Source: Aurantiochytrium sp. KH105
Taxonomy: Eukaryota > Sar > Bigyra > Thraustochytrida > Thraustochytriidae
Length of the DNA stretch: 64,000 bases
Direction: 5' to 3'
Assembly (NCBI GenBank): GCA_003116975.1
Contig: BGKB01000091.1
Span: forward strand, 124,001 to 188,000
Shown piece after piece: positions 44,069 through 54,500 of this stretch. Below the pieces are notes generated by a model, which made no database searches, had not been told where the DNA came from, and saw only the letters and a list, made by a program, of their open reading frames with translations. A program made the position numbers and the translations under genes. Position 1 is the first letter of the stretch, and the number at the start of each line of letters is the position of its first letter.

Positions 44069-44254
44069 GGCAGAGGAATGAGCGCATTTGAAAATTGCTG
44101 TCAGAGCGAGATGGTTTCAGATGGCCAGAAAAGGGAAACGAGCCAGACATGGTCGAATGGTCTTGCTTACAATTGAGAGCAACGGGCAACAGAGGCAATG
44201 ACGGAACTACAATGATGTGCTTGAAGATCAACCACTAGACAGATAGATGCAGTG

Positions 44255-44433
44255 ACTGCGCAGAATGGGTGGTGTGCGTGTAGAACAAGCAATGGGCAAA
44301 ATGTGTGATAGAAGAGCACAGGGGTGTGCGCGCAGAACAAGCGAGGGCAAAAAAGCGATACAAGTACAGTGATGTGCGTGTGGAACAAGTAATGGGTAAG
44401 AAGTAGTGATACGAGTACAGTGGTGTGCGTATA
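44255..44433. repeat. Degenerate tandem repeat of about 50 bp, 3+ copies
   Basis: GTGTGCGTGTAGAACAAGC at 44272, GTGTGCGCGCAGAACAAGC at 44324, and TGTGCGTGTGGAACAAG at 44373 recur about every 50 bp; a shorter copy starts at 44423. The intervening parts share GATA.RAGTACAG-like sequence. It fills the short space between two convergent genes. Confidence 0.8.
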
Positions 44434-44453
44434 ATGTTAGTGCTGTCGACATT

Positions 44454-46409
44454 TTAGCGAATTCGAGAGAGCTGAGACGCTCGGGAGACTCTTGATGCCC
44501 GCGATGTTGTGCTGCCAGGCGTCTCGGCTTCTTCCATGACCGGAGACAGCTTTTCTGGCCGCGGACTCTGCCATGCTTGCAAATGCTCGCTGTTGAGATG
44601 AGAGGGCTTGCGCCGGGAAGGCGAGACGAAGCTGTTGCTATCCATGTTGTCAATGTCAACGTTTTCGTCCTGGTCCTCTTCTTCTGCATCGTCATCGTCG
44701 TACTCATGGTCAGAACCACTGTTCGAGTCCTCGACTTTCTCCGACACTTGACTTTGCTGCGCATTTAGAATGTCCAAGCATGAGAGCGAGTCAACCTCGA
44801 GCTCGTTCGAGGCGTCGGGAGAAGGTGCTGACTCTTCCATTGTCGTCAGCGAAGGTGATAGCGTCAGCTCGTCGACGAGGGTCTCGACCGATGCCAAAGG
44901 GGCCGCCGTTGCGGAGGCCCTTCGTTTGCGCGTATCTTTGGCGTCGTCGGCGTCATCATTGCTTTCCACACAGTCGTCGCCATCGTTTACGGTTTTGGCA
45001 GCGCCACGCCCGAGATGCAACGCGCTTTCGCTGGTGCAAAGAGTTTCCGGAAGCTTGCAGCGCGGGTCGATGGCGCGCGCCCACGCATTTGCGAGAGCTT
45101 GAGAGGGTGCCTTGAGATAAAGCATGCCATTGGAGCGATGCATGTTGACAGGCAAGAGGTTCTTCACCCCTTGCAGGGTGATCACTTTCGGTGCCGTATC
45201 TGTGACTGTCGCACGTGCTGCTGCGAGGTCGTACATGCTCTGCGCGGCGATCGGCTTGGATACAGCTTGCTTCTCCGAGTCCCAGGACAAGAGAAAGGTG
45301 TTGACGAGGTCGGCGTCGTCGGCGTCGTCGCTTGAGGCAGCGGCAGCAGCATCAGCTGCTGCGGGTGACTCGTATGCCTTGTACAGGCGAAAGTAAAAGT
45401 TACACAGTACCTGGCCGGTCGCAGGGCTTGCAACAACGCCCAGCGTCTCGCACAAGTCGGGCATTGGATACGTGCGCAATTGGTCGAAACCAGTACGAGG
45501 AAAACTCTCTGCAATGCTGGCAAAGGTAAGCGCTGACATCCAACGATGCGCTCGGCGCGCATCCGAGGCCTTGAGGCGCATAGGTGGCACAGGGGCTTGG
45601 GGATTCATGGCATTGACGAGATTGTGCAGAATTAAAGAGCTGTTGGCGGCGTCATTGCCCGTGGCGACGGAGCAGTTGCTGAGCAGAAAAGCACCTCGCG
45701 GACGGAGGCGCTGTGCGCCCGTCATGGCCATGCGGGCATCACACGACCAGTACAGCAAGAGAAATCTGCGGTGCGTGTCGGCAGATATAATGCCCTTGGG
45801 TAGGTCGGGAAAATTGTCGAGTTCATAGGATTCAAAGGCGGCGAGCCGGAAAAAGCGTTGTTTCCAGAGCCCAAGGACGTCGCCTTGTTTTTGCAAGTGG
45901 CCGCAGACTTCCTCCATGGCCCAAGACTCGCGTCCTGATGCTGTCGTGCCCTCCGAGCTGGTGTCTGACACAAAGCTATTTGTGCGTCGCAGGGTCAGAT
46001 CTGATTGGCTTCTGGCCTTGATGGTGGTGGACCTATGTGCGGGCGGCAGGGCCACCGCGGCAAGGGGCACGTCAAGGCTCGGGTCGTGGTCCTCCAAGGT
46101 TGCGGGCACGGCCTCGTGAATGCAGTCAAGATTGGTTCCTCTGTCTGGATGCGACCTTCTCCGCCGTGCTGATCGCGCGCGTCGAGAAGGCTCCGGTTCC
46201 GTGCGTCTTTGCGCGTCTGCCGCTGGAGCTGTTCGCGTTTCTGGCGTGGGGCCTGCAGCTGGCCGTGACCGCGAGTCGTTGAGCTGTTTGGGGTCTCGAA
46301 AGGCGAGCTTGAGGCCCGTCACGAGGAGCGACGAGACAACAAGCGCAAAGGTCAGCACGCTTTGACGGAAGGCGACTGCGCTGTCGTTGCGATGGTTCGT
46401 CCTGCTCAT
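44454..46409 (-). CDS. PH-domain protein with N-terminal membrane segment
   Basis: 651 residues from ATG 46409 (MSRTNHRNDSAVAF); the longer frame upstream starts at TTG. A hydrophobic segment at about 16-36 (VLTFALVVSSLLVTGLKLAF) could anchor it to a membrane. A basic disordered stretch follows. A PH domain at about 165-290 starts VCGHLQKQGDVLGLWKQRFF and ends in the Trp helix RRAHRWMSALTFA. A second PH-like unit may end at LYLKAPSQALANAWARAI (about 460). The C-terminal 190 residues are acidic and Ser-rich. A phosphoinositide-dependent membrane adaptor is inferred. It converges on the Myb gene. Confidence 0.75.
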   Translation of the reverse strand: MSRTNHRNDSAVAFRQSVLTFALVVSSLLVTGLKLAFRDPKQLNDSRSRPAAGPTPETRTAPAADAQRRTEPEPSRRARSARRRRSHPDRGTNLDCIHEAVPATLEDHDPSLDVPLAAVALPPAHRSTTIKARSQSDLTLRRTNSFVSDTSSEGTTASGRESWAMEEVCGHLQKQGDVLGLWKQRFFRLAAFESYELDNFPDLPKGIISADTHRRFLLLYWSCDARMAMTGAQRLRPRGAFLLSNCSVATGNDAANSSLILHNLVNAMNPQAPVPPMRLKASDARRAHRWMSALTFASIAESFPRTGFDQLRTYPMPDLCETLGVVASPATGQVLCNFYFRLYKAYESPAAADAAAAASSDDADDADLVNTFLLSWDSEKQAVSKPIAAQSMYDLAAARATVTDTAPKVITLQGVKNLLPVNMHRSNGMLYLKAPSQALANAWARAIDPRCKLPETLCTSESALHLGRGAAKTVNDGDDCVESNDDADDAKDTRKRRASATAAPLASVETLVDELTLSPSLTTMEESAPSPDASNELEVDSLSCLDILNAQQSQVSEKVEDSNSGSDHEYDDDDAEEEDQDENVDIDNMDSNSFVSPSRRKPSHLNSEHLQAWQSPRPEKLSPVMEEAETPGSTTSRASRVSRASQLSRIR

Positions 46410-46560
46410 TGGAGGCTCTTTGCCTGGTGTCCGGGCGGGTGCCGCGCCTCTTGCTTCAGGTCCAACTTCCTTTGCAATCTCAACGGCCAGCGCCCCGCCT
46501 CGTAGGAGTCCCAAATCTTCCTTCCTTCGCCCTTGCTGCTTTTTGCCTCGTCTTGTTTTG
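46410..46560. other. Promoter-side spacer of the PH gene
   Basis: Short GC-rich spacer; the upstream open frame (TTG start) continues through it but is not counted as coding. Confidence 0.3.
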
Positions 46561-46632
46561 CTTTGCCTTGCCTCGCTGGCGTGCTCGCCTCACCTTGCCT
46601 CGCCTCGCTTCGCCTCGCCTCGCCTGCAAGCG
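46561..46632 (+). repeat. (GCCTC)n pentanucleotide repeat
   Basis: Imperfect GCCTC/GCCTT/GCTTC units. The rest of the gap to 46963 has no supported gene and is AT-rich near the PEX26-like stop. Confidence 0.8.
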
Positions 46633-46963
46633 AGCGGCCGAGCAGGTTTGCAGATTTGTTCCATCCGTGCGAGTTGCTCTTGATGGTGATGTTGTCCAGA
46701 TACGGAAGGTAACAGCTGTATAAATAATAAATGAGCGGTTGCACGCACATTGCATACTCGAGGGCAGAGACCGACGGGCGGTATGTTCTCTCTGAAGGAT
46801 GATGAGCTTTCTTCGCCAAAGGCTGAAAGCTTGCCGTTTGGAGTCAGCAACAGGAAAAGCGAGCGATGCAAGTCGGTCGAACGACGCGACGATTGTGCAT
46901 GAGCACCTGGTGACGATCATGATAAAAAATAATAGATTGAGAAAGAAAGAAACAAACTAAAGC

Positions 46964-48101
46964 CTAGGTGCCGCCGAAAAGCATGTTGCCGACAGATTCG
47001 GCAAGAGAAGAAGCAGTGGCGGTAATGCGTTTGCGCTGAGAAAATAAGGCGGCTGCGGCCGCTGACGTGACGACGAGAGCGAGAACCTGGTCCTTGGTGA
47101 GCACAAGGGCTGGCTCATTGTCATCGTCGTCAGCAGGATTACTTTCGTCGTTGGTTGTGTTTTTCGAGGACTTGCGCCCTCCTCTTGAAGCCGAAAGCCC
47201 ACCTTGTTGAGGCGTGCGCATTCCGGAGCGCGAGGCGCTGCTACCGCCTGTGCCTGCCGCAGAGCTCGGTGAGCCACCTGCAGCGGTTGAAGCAGCAGAG
47301 CTTGGCGTTGACGCCTCTGCCCCAGGCGTAGCAGCTTCGGCGGATCCATCGACAGAAATGTCGCCGCCAGTGGCAGTCTTAAGTGACTCAGATGCCTCGA
47401 TCTCCTCATTGAGGGCATGAAGAAGCTCTTGGCGCTTTTCTCTTGACAAGAGGATATTGTTGTTATGGATTGCAAGAAAGCGCTGCGCGCCGTCGACCTC
47501 CCCAAGGCGTGGGAGCGTTTGCACTGTATAAATCTGGGCAAGTGCGGCATACTGCGCGCACATTTCCGGGGTCGCTACACCCCCGCGCTTGACGCGTTCT
47601 GCGTACATGCCCATAAAGGCCTCGAGTTTCTCTTTGACGAGCTCGTGTTGACCGAGGTGGGATTTGAGGTTGAGCCAGGCGAGAACCAGCTCAAAGGGCA
47701 GAGGTCCATTGAGGCGCAAAAACCTGTCGAGCAGCTGCATGTCGCTCGAGTTGGCCGGCTCCCCGGTCTCAAAAAGGGCTTGCAAGAAGAGCATGGCCGC
47801 CTTGATCTCGCTGCGCGTCATCATCATATTCGTCATCATCAAGATCATCCAATCAAGCCAGATCGTGGTCAGCAATCATCACCGTCTTCGTCAACGCCTC
47901 CCCTCGCCCCTTGCCCCCGTCTGCGCCCCCTCGAACTCACGCTGGCACTTCCTGGCGACTCTGCGGCGCGATCTCGAGCTTGGCCGTGGCCGCGCGTCCC
48001 TCGTTAAGGTGGCGCTTGAGCACGGCGCGGCATGCCGCCGCGCACGCTGCAAAGTCTCCCAGCAGCAGGTCGTCCTCGGCGCGCGAGACCTCGTCCGCCA
48101 T
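46964..48101 (-). CDS. PEX26/APEM9-like tail-anchored peroxisome biogenesis protein, two exons
   Basis: Exon 1 is 48101-47941 (MADEVSRAEDDLLLGD...), then a 130-nt intron with GTGAGT donor, TGCTGAC branch-like site and GCGCAG acceptor, then exon 2 47810-46964. The spliced product is 335 residues. Residues 1-180 are helical pairs like TPR-related PEX26: LLLGDFAACAAACRAVL, EIKAAMLFLQALFETGE, LPFELVLAWLNLKSHLG, YAALAQIYTVQTLPRLGEV, EKRQELLHALNEEI. A Ser/Gly-rich linker follows. A single hydrophobic segment near residue 300 (VLALVVTSAAAAALF) plus basic flank (SQRKRI) forms a tail anchor. PEX26/APEM9/Pex15 recruit the PEX1-PEX6 ATPase to peroxisomes. Similarity is weak by nature, but the head-to-head PEX2 neighbour supports it. 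Confidence 0.7.
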
Positions 48102-48400
48102 CCTCCCGCGCGACCGCTCTGCTCTGCTCTGCTCTGCCCTGCCTGCCCGAGTTTGGTCTGCGAGTCGAGCCGAGCGAGTCGCGTCGCGCAGATTGCTTTG
48201 TGGATTCCCGGCCGAGGGAGCTCCCGATTTCCCGTTCCGGTGGACGTGTAATAGCGCACTACGAGCGAAACGGAGATGGGGCACGTGCAAGCAAGAGGGC
48301 GAGCGAGCGAGCGGCCAAGGCCAGACCCCAAAGGAGGAGCACGAGGAGGAGCAGGTGCAGGACGAGGAGGAGGAGGAGGAGGCGACGCGAGGGCGCGAGC
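48102..48400. promoter_or_regulatory. Bidirectional promoter of the two peroxin genes
   Basis: 299 bp separate the two divergent start codons. It includes GCTCT and GAGCCGAGC tandem units at 48118-48180, AATAGCGCACT at 48250-48260, and (GAG)n at 48363-48380 in the PEX2 leader. AATAGCGCACT also occurs upstream of the gene at 33857-36817. Confidence 0.6.
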
Positions 48401-49603
48401 ATGTGGAATGCGGAGCTCGAGGGCGAGCTGGAGACGGTGACCTCGTCCTGGCGCGCGAGGGGGCTCGCGCGCAGCGCCGCCAAGCTCGATGTGAGCCGGG
48501 TCTCGCAGCTTGACGCGCTCATGCTGGACGACGAGCTGCTGGCGCTGCTCAAGACGCATGCCGGAGCCGTGCTGGCCTGCGTGCCGGCGCTCGAACAGCG
48601 CAGCGCACGGTATCAGCCGGAGATGATGGCCCTCCTGCGCGCGATTGTATGGATCTTTTCCTATAGGGTCAACGAAGCGCCGCCCGGGGACGCGCTGCAA
48701 AACCTGCGCTACCGCAACGAGGGCCTCTTTGACGAGGCGCATAAACGCGGGCTCCTCAAGCTGCCTGGTGACGGCCCCACGCGGTTACAGCGCTTGCTGC
48801 ATGGCGCGGGCGCCGTCGTTGTGCCCTGGGTTTGGGAGCGACTCGAAGAGCATTCGCTCGTGCATAGGTGGTCCTCGTTGGACGAGGACGACTGGCGACA
48901 CCGAGCGGCAAAAATCATGGACAAGGCAGAGCGGGTCTACGTGCTTGCAAATCTTGCCAACTTTGTACTTTTTCTCCACAATGGCCGCTATCGCAGCCTG
49001 TTGGATCGCCTTTTACAGATGCGCGTCGTGTATGCGACCAAGGAGGCGCACCGGCCCGTGAGCTTTGAATTTATCAACCAGCAGCTTCTCTATGACGGCT
49101 TTAGTGACATGCTCATGTGCGTGCTGCCACTCGTGGACTGGACGCGCTTGCAACGCTTCGGGCTGCGTTCCGTGCTTGCGCTCTTTTCTTTTTACAAACG
49201 CTCAGTTGCGCCATGGCTTCGCTTTCTGCGGAAACGCATGCTTGGGCTCCTGCTCTTTATTCGTGAGAAGATACGACGTGCACGATGGGGCAACGCCATT
49301 TCTGAAGACCCTAATGCTCAAGAAGATCCTCTTCTCGCCGAGGCCGCCGCGGACGGCGAGCCAGCAGAGGACGACGCAGAGGCAAATTCCGACGATCCTT
49401 CCTCATCTTTGTTAACAGGGCCTGCTGGGGCTTCAGCATGTGTAGTTTGCGCCAAGTCTCCGGCTTGCATGCCGCACGAAACGAATTGCGGTCATCACTA
49501 TTGCTACTACTGTCTCAAGACCACGCAAATGCAGGCCTCGGAGCCTTCAGCCTTTGTCTGCGTTCGCTGTGATGAGCCTATTACTCGTGCGAAGCGACTG
49601 TAG
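48401..49603 (+). CDS. PEX2: Peroxin PEX2, RING-finger peroxisomal ubiquitin ligase subunit
   Basis: 400 residues from ATG 48401 (MWNAELEGELETV); upstream sequence is leader. The PEX2/10/12 N-terminal membrane domain is recognisable: VSRVSQLDALMLDDELLALL, LANFVLFLHNGRYRSLLDRL, MRVVYATKEAHRPVSFEFIN, QQLLYDGFSDMLMCVLPLVD. The C-terminal RING begins near residue 347 with CVVC, then C-x-x-H and NCGHHYCYYC, and ends CVRCDEP. PEX2 forms a retrotranslocation channel with PEX10 and PEX12 and ubiquitinates the PEX5 receptor. A linker of acidic residues precedes the RING. It is head-to-head with the PEX26-like gene. Confidence 0.9.
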   Translation: MWNAELEGELETVTSSWRARGLARSAAKLDVSRVSQLDALMLDDELLALLKTHAGAVLACVPALEQRSARYQPEMMALLRAIVWIFSYRVNEAPPGDALQNLRYRNEGLFDEAHKRGLLKLPGDGPTRLQRLLHGAGAVVVPWVWERLEEHSLVHRWSSLDEDDWRHRAAKIMDKAERVYVLANLANFVLFLHNGRYRSLLDRLLQMRVVYATKEAHRPVSFEFINQQLLYDGFSDMLMCVLPLVDWTRLQRFGLRSVLALFSFYKRSVAPWLRFLRKRMLGLLLFIREKIRRARWGNAISEDPNAQEDPLLAEAAADGEPAEDDAEANSDDPSSSLLTGPAGASACVVCAKSPACMPHETNCGHHYCYYCLKTTQMQASEPSAFVCVRCDEPITRAKRL

Positions 49604-49948
49604 TTTACTCACGTCCTGAATCAGCTGATGGATGTGTGTCTCTTTCACCTGCAGTGCTAGCCCTCCAAGTTGCTTGTGGGACGGGTGGTTGGTGACCTCA
49701 TCATCTTTACGTTTATTTGCCCCTTCTGGGCCTACTAACTACACAGGGATAATATAAATTATTTGCGGACCTTCTTGACCAGACACGAACGAGACATCCT
49801 GACAGCGGCGTGGACGCGCTGACGCCCGATATCTCGGGCGCGCGTACCTACGTGCGCGCCTGCGCGCGTGCCTGCGTGCCTACCTGCACGTTTGTTTATT
49901 GACTTGCGGGCGGAGTCAAGCTCGGCGCCAAGCAGGTTGACTGACAAA
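49604..49948. other. Intergenic spacer with GTGCC/CGCGC repeats
   Basis: A 345-bp gap between tandem plus-strand genes. 49840-49885 alternates GCGTGCCTGC and CGTGCC-type units in the PPIL1 leader. A TGACTTGCGGGCGG element lies at 49900. No gene. Confidence 0.35.
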
Positions 49949-50518
49949 ATGGCGGAGATGGTTTCGGACGCAGCGGCAGCGACGCCGTCAACACCACCAC
50001 CACGAGAGGGCGGTGTGGTCTTGGAGACCAACATGGGCCGCGTAGTCGTGGAGCTGTACTGGGATGAGGCGCCTCGCGCGTGCGAGAACTTTCAAGGTCT
50101 CGCAAATGCCGGCAGGTACGATGGTTTAGACTTTCATCGTGTCATTGCTAATTTCATGGTGCAAGGCGGCGACCCGACGGGGACGGGGCGTGGTGGACAG
50201 TCGATTTGGGGCGGCAAATTTGAGGACGAGATTACGCCCAAGCTCAAGCACGTCGGCGCGGGAATCTTTAGCATGGCCAACTCAGGTCCCAACACAAATG
50301 GCTCGCAGTTTTTTATTACGTTGCAACCATGTCCCTGGCTTGACGGCAAGCATACAATCTTCGGCCGGGTGCATCAGGGTATGCGCGTCGTGCAGCGCAT
50401 CGGCAAGGTTCCATGCGACAAGAACGATCGTCCTCTGCAGCCAATTAAGATTGACCGCGCTTTCAGTTATGAGGGCCGAGACCCCGTCGACGCACCTTCC
50501 GCTTCAACAAGCTCATGA
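49949..50518 (+). CDS. PPIL1: Cyclophilin-type peptidyl-prolyl isomerase, PPIL1-like
   Basis: 189 residues from ATG 49949 (MAEMVSDAAAATPS, context AAAATGG). One cyclophilin domain closely follows PPIL1: VVLETNMGRVVVELYWDEAP, FHRVIANFMVQGGDPTGTG, GGQSIWGGKFEDEI, SMANSGPNTNGSQFFITLQP and WLDGKHTIFGRV. All active-site positions (Arg of FHR, Phe and Gln of SQFF, Trp of PWLDGKH) are kept. PPIL1 joins the activated spliceosome through SKIP. The N-terminal 20 residues and the Ser/Ala tail are extra. Together with the PPIL3-like gene it gives two spliceosomal cyclophilins in this window. Confidence 0.93.
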   Translation: MAEMVSDAAAATPSTPPPREGGVVLETNMGRVVVELYWDEAPRACENFQGLANAGRYDGLDFHRVIANFMVQGGDPTGTGRGGQSIWGGKFEDEITPKLKHVGAGIFSMANSGPNTNGSQFFITLQPCPWLDGKHTIFGRVHQGMRVVQRIGKVPCDKNDRPLQPIKIDRAFSYEGRDPVDAPSASTSS

Positions 50519-50700
50519 AAGGCTGACACCTCTCGCGTCTTTAACGAAGCCCATCCCGCCCTAATTCGAAGGAGAGGAGTAGGGCAGCGAGCGATATCCC
50601 TATCTCTCGGCTCCATGTGAACCCTGGGTCAAAAATGCGTGCTTTGTTGCCGATTCCGCGCCGGTCAATATAGAAAGACATCCCAAACTATGGGTTTGAA

Positions 50701-51493
50701 GTGAAAGCTTATGCGTATGCAGTTCGCGAATTTGGCAACGACAAGCGCACTCACATTCATCGTTTTGTGCTAATCTCACCCGATGAGATGATGCAACGGT
50801 TTCGCAACGGACTCGTATTCGGGGCCTACGGCCGTTTTCGGCGTGATATTGCGGCCAAAACTCTTTTCTATCCAAAGGCAGAGTCGCCATCGTTACGAGT
50901 CGATTTTCTGGACAGCCCTCGAGATCACAATGCGAGCGTTAAGTCTTTCGAATATGACTCTGGCTGTTCTGAAAGTGATTACCCTTTGCTACGTCGTTCT
51001 GCATCGTCAGCTCTGCCATTCTGTCAAACAAAATGTGGCATGTTGGGACCAGTAGCACAGGAATCAAATAGTGAAGCGTAGTGAGTATCGAAAGTAGACA
51101 TCATCAGACTAAAAGATTATAAAACATATTTTCACCCCAAACCCTAGCAAGTACACCTCGAGACGGACTCGCTGTCTTCTGAAGACATGGGTTCGCCACC
51201 CTCGCTTAGTCCAAGCGAGTCAAGACGAAAATGGCAATGTGCAACCGGCACCCACCTCCCAAAACAAACTCTGCGGTGAAAACTCTGCGGGAGCAGGGTC
51301 TTGCGACCCAGTCTCTACCCTGGATCGCCTTTTTGTGCGGAAGTATCACGCCACGGAGGAGGATTTCGACTCTTTGAGCTCGAGCGGGAGTTGGCTTCGT
51401 CAGGTTCACCCAACACCGTATGATCCTCGCGAGGCAGGTCGCTACGAGAGCTTTGCGTCTTCACGTCCTCGCGCCGCGTCGCGCGCAGAATGA
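50701..51493 (+). CDS. Unrecognised two-exon gene, 5' end uncertain
   Basis: Two open frames join cleanly. Exon A (to 51080) reads VREFGNDKRTHIHRFVLISP then MMQRFRNGLVFGAYGRF and ends at a strong donor GTGAGT (51081). Exon B (51148-51493) follows acceptor CCCTAG and reads KYTSRRTRCLLKTWVRH, then LDRLFVRKYHATEEDFDSL and TPYDPREAGRYESFASS. The split codon TA|C restores the frame. The intron is 67 nt. The frame at the left begins after a stop at 50671-50673 with GTG at 50701; the first in-frame ATG is 50788, and an acceptor-like AATATAG at 50673 suggests a missing upstream exon. No family recognised. It ends 37 bp from the AlaRS stop, tail to tail. Confidence 0.45.
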
Positions 51494-51530
51494 CGGCAGC
51501 TTGGATTTTCGGAAACCAGAAAAATTCTTC

Positions 51531-54500
51531 CTAGTCTTGATTGCTTTGTACAAATTGAAGAATATCGCGTGGCGAAGCGGTGCGATCCTTTGAAAGCTGG
51601 CCTTGCGCAAACGCTGGCGAACCGCCACCTTTGCCTGGAAGTGGTCCATCCGTAGCAAGGATGCGCTTAAGCATGTCTCCAGCGTGGAGACTCGGATTTT
51701 GCGTGCTACAGGCCACCAGTTTGGACCCGCAAACGACCACGTGCAGGCGATTTGGGTCAGCTTTGACGGCTGTGGACAAGAATGTCTGCAGCGATTTGCG
51801 GGCTTGCTTGAGATCATCGGGGGCAAGGTCAGGGATCTCGTGTACCGCAACAGTCTCCGAGGTTGCTTTGCTGGGTGCGTTTCCATTCTCGCTCGAGGCG
51901 CCGCCATTCGCCGCAGAAGCTTCGAGAATTCGTTTCTGCAAAGCCTTGATGTCAGCCTTTTGACGCTGCTGTGTTTCACAAAGCTTGCGGATCGCCGCTT
52001 GAACAGCTTCCGGTCGTACATCAGCCTTGAGCTCGGTGGCAATGTTCTCGAGCGTATCAACACGCTCTTGCATCCAAACGCGGGCGGCGGCGCCGACGAC
52101 GGCCTCGACGCGCCGTGTCCCCGCGGCCACGCTGCTCTGCGCAACAATTTTAAAGGGGTGTAGCACGGCCGTGTTGGAAACGTGCGTGCCACCACAAAGC
52201 TCGGCAGAATGGGTCACGGGCATGTTGGGGTCGGCCTCACCAGCAACACGGACGACGCGAACCTCTTGACCGTATTTTTCGCCAAAATGCATGAGAACAT
52301 CCATTTTCTTGGCTTCCTCGAGGCTCACCGTCTGTGTCTGCACATCAATCGCTTGCTCTGCGAAACCGTTAACGCAGGCCTCAATGCGACGAATCTGTAT
52401 TACAGATGAACGCATACAATCGAACAAATGAAGTGGTCAATGTCAGTCAACCATTTGCTGTCGTTGCAAAACCGAAACAGGCTTTGAGGACAAGGAGGAA
52501 TATGTGAGCCCTGCAGTCGCGACCATGCAGACGCGCAAGCATCACGGCGTGTCTGGCGCGGACGCACAGGGCAGTCAATGTCGCACTCGTTCCTTGGGGC
52601 ATCTTCTACATGGCATCCACGCGAACGTGGAAGCAAGAAGTGCCCCTACACATGAATGCATTTTCTCGCCATTCTCCTTGACATCTTCCCCTTCACCCCC
52701 CACACCGCCCTTCTCTTTCTCGAACAAAGTAGCACTTTTACCTTCTTCACCGCGAATACTTACCTGGTCTGTGGAGAGTGGAGCACTATGCGTAAAATCA
52801 AAGCGCAAGTGATCAGATGTGACGAGCGATCCGGCCTGCACAACATGTTCACCGAGCTCGGCGCGCAAAGCAGCCTGCAAAAGATGCGTGGCTGTGTGGT
52901 GGGCAGCTGCACCGCGTCGTGATCTGGCATCGACAACAGCCGAGAGAGCGCTGCCAACAGGGGGCAGGTTTTCCGGGGATCCCTCAACGAGCACGGCGAG
53001 ACCGTCTTCAAAGGGCTTGCACACGTGAAGGACGGGAAAGTCATTGCCCTGTGCACACGAAAGCGTGCCACGATCGCTCTGCTGACCACCTCCCTCTGGA
53101 TATAGCGGGCAAGGAGAGATACTAACCCACGTGGTTCCGGGCTGGGCCCCAGGGGCCTTGGCCAAGACATGCGCATGCGCCTCTTGGGTACATTCGTGAC
53201 CAGAAAAATGAGCCTGAACGCCCTGGCCGGCCCAGGCACGGACCTCTTCGGTCGGATCGCGCATCCCAAAGGCACTGTCGCTGGCCCAGGAAGCGTTTGC
53301 ACTTGAGCGTGCACGTTGAGCCTCCATATGGACCCGGAAACTGTCGAGATCGACCTGGAGACCGCGGTCCTGCGCGACACGCGTTGTGATATCGACGGGA
53401 AAGCCAAAGGTGTCATACATTTTAAAGGCAAAGGCGCCATCCACGATTTGGCCGGCGCTGGCACGTTGGAGATGCTTTTCCAAAAAGTCCATGCCCTGAT
53501 CCAGCGTCTGAAAAAAGTTGGTTTCCTCAGCCTGAACGACAGAGGCAATAGCACCGCGACGCTCCGTCAGTTCCGGGTATTGGTTGGAGGCAGCAAAGGT
53601 CGCCTCAAGTGTGGGGAGAAGCGCCGCGAGAAAAGGTTCCCGGAGCCCGACGGAATGGCCAAATCCTACAGCTCGGCGAAGGATGCGTCGTAAGACGTAG
53701 CCACGCCCCACATTGCTTGGCACGACACCGTCGGCAATGAGAAAGGCCGCAGCCCGCACATGATCCGCGGCGATTTTGGCAAAGACGGTAGCATTGGGGT
53801 GGTCTTTGACGGGTACTATGGCAGCAGCCTGTTGCACGAGCGGGGCCAGGAGGTCCGTTTCATAGTTGGTGGGCACACCCTGCAAAACAGAGCAGACACG
53901 CTCGAGACCCATGCCAGTGTCGACGCAAGGGCGCGGCAGTGCGTCAAGACCACCGTTGCCATCGGCTTGGAATTGCATAAAGACAAGGTTCCAAATTTCG
54001 AGATAGCGATCATCATCGGCGGCCTCGGTGTCCCCTGTGTCAAAGAATATTTCTGAGCAAGGGCCGCAGGGCACGCCTTTGCCATCGCCCATGGACCAAA
54101 AGTTGTCCTCTTTGCCGAGACGGGTGATGGGACCGGCTTCGAGCGGGAGAATCTTTCGCCAAAGCTCGGCACTTTCGTCGTCCTCATTAAAGACGGTGAT
54201 ACTCAGGCGGTGAGCGGGTAGATCGAGATCGTTGCGCACAAAGTTCCATGCCTTGACAATGGCTTCTTCTTTGAAGTAGTCGCCAAAGGAGAAATTACCA
54301 AGCATCTCAAAAAAAGTATGGTGGCGCGCGGTGTAGCCAACATTGTCTAGATCGTTGTGCTTGCCACCGGCGCGTACGCATTTCTGGCAGCTCGTGGCGC
54401 GCGTATAAGGTCTCTGGTCGCGTCCGAGAAAAACCTCTTTGAAAGGCACCATGCCCGCGTTGGTAAAGAGAAGCGAAGCATCCCCGCTATCTGGGACGAG

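Noticed and set aside
51136-51154. Telomere-like CCCCAAACCCTAG
   Set aside because: It coincides with the splice acceptor of the two-exon gene; a chance match is more likely than a telo-box.
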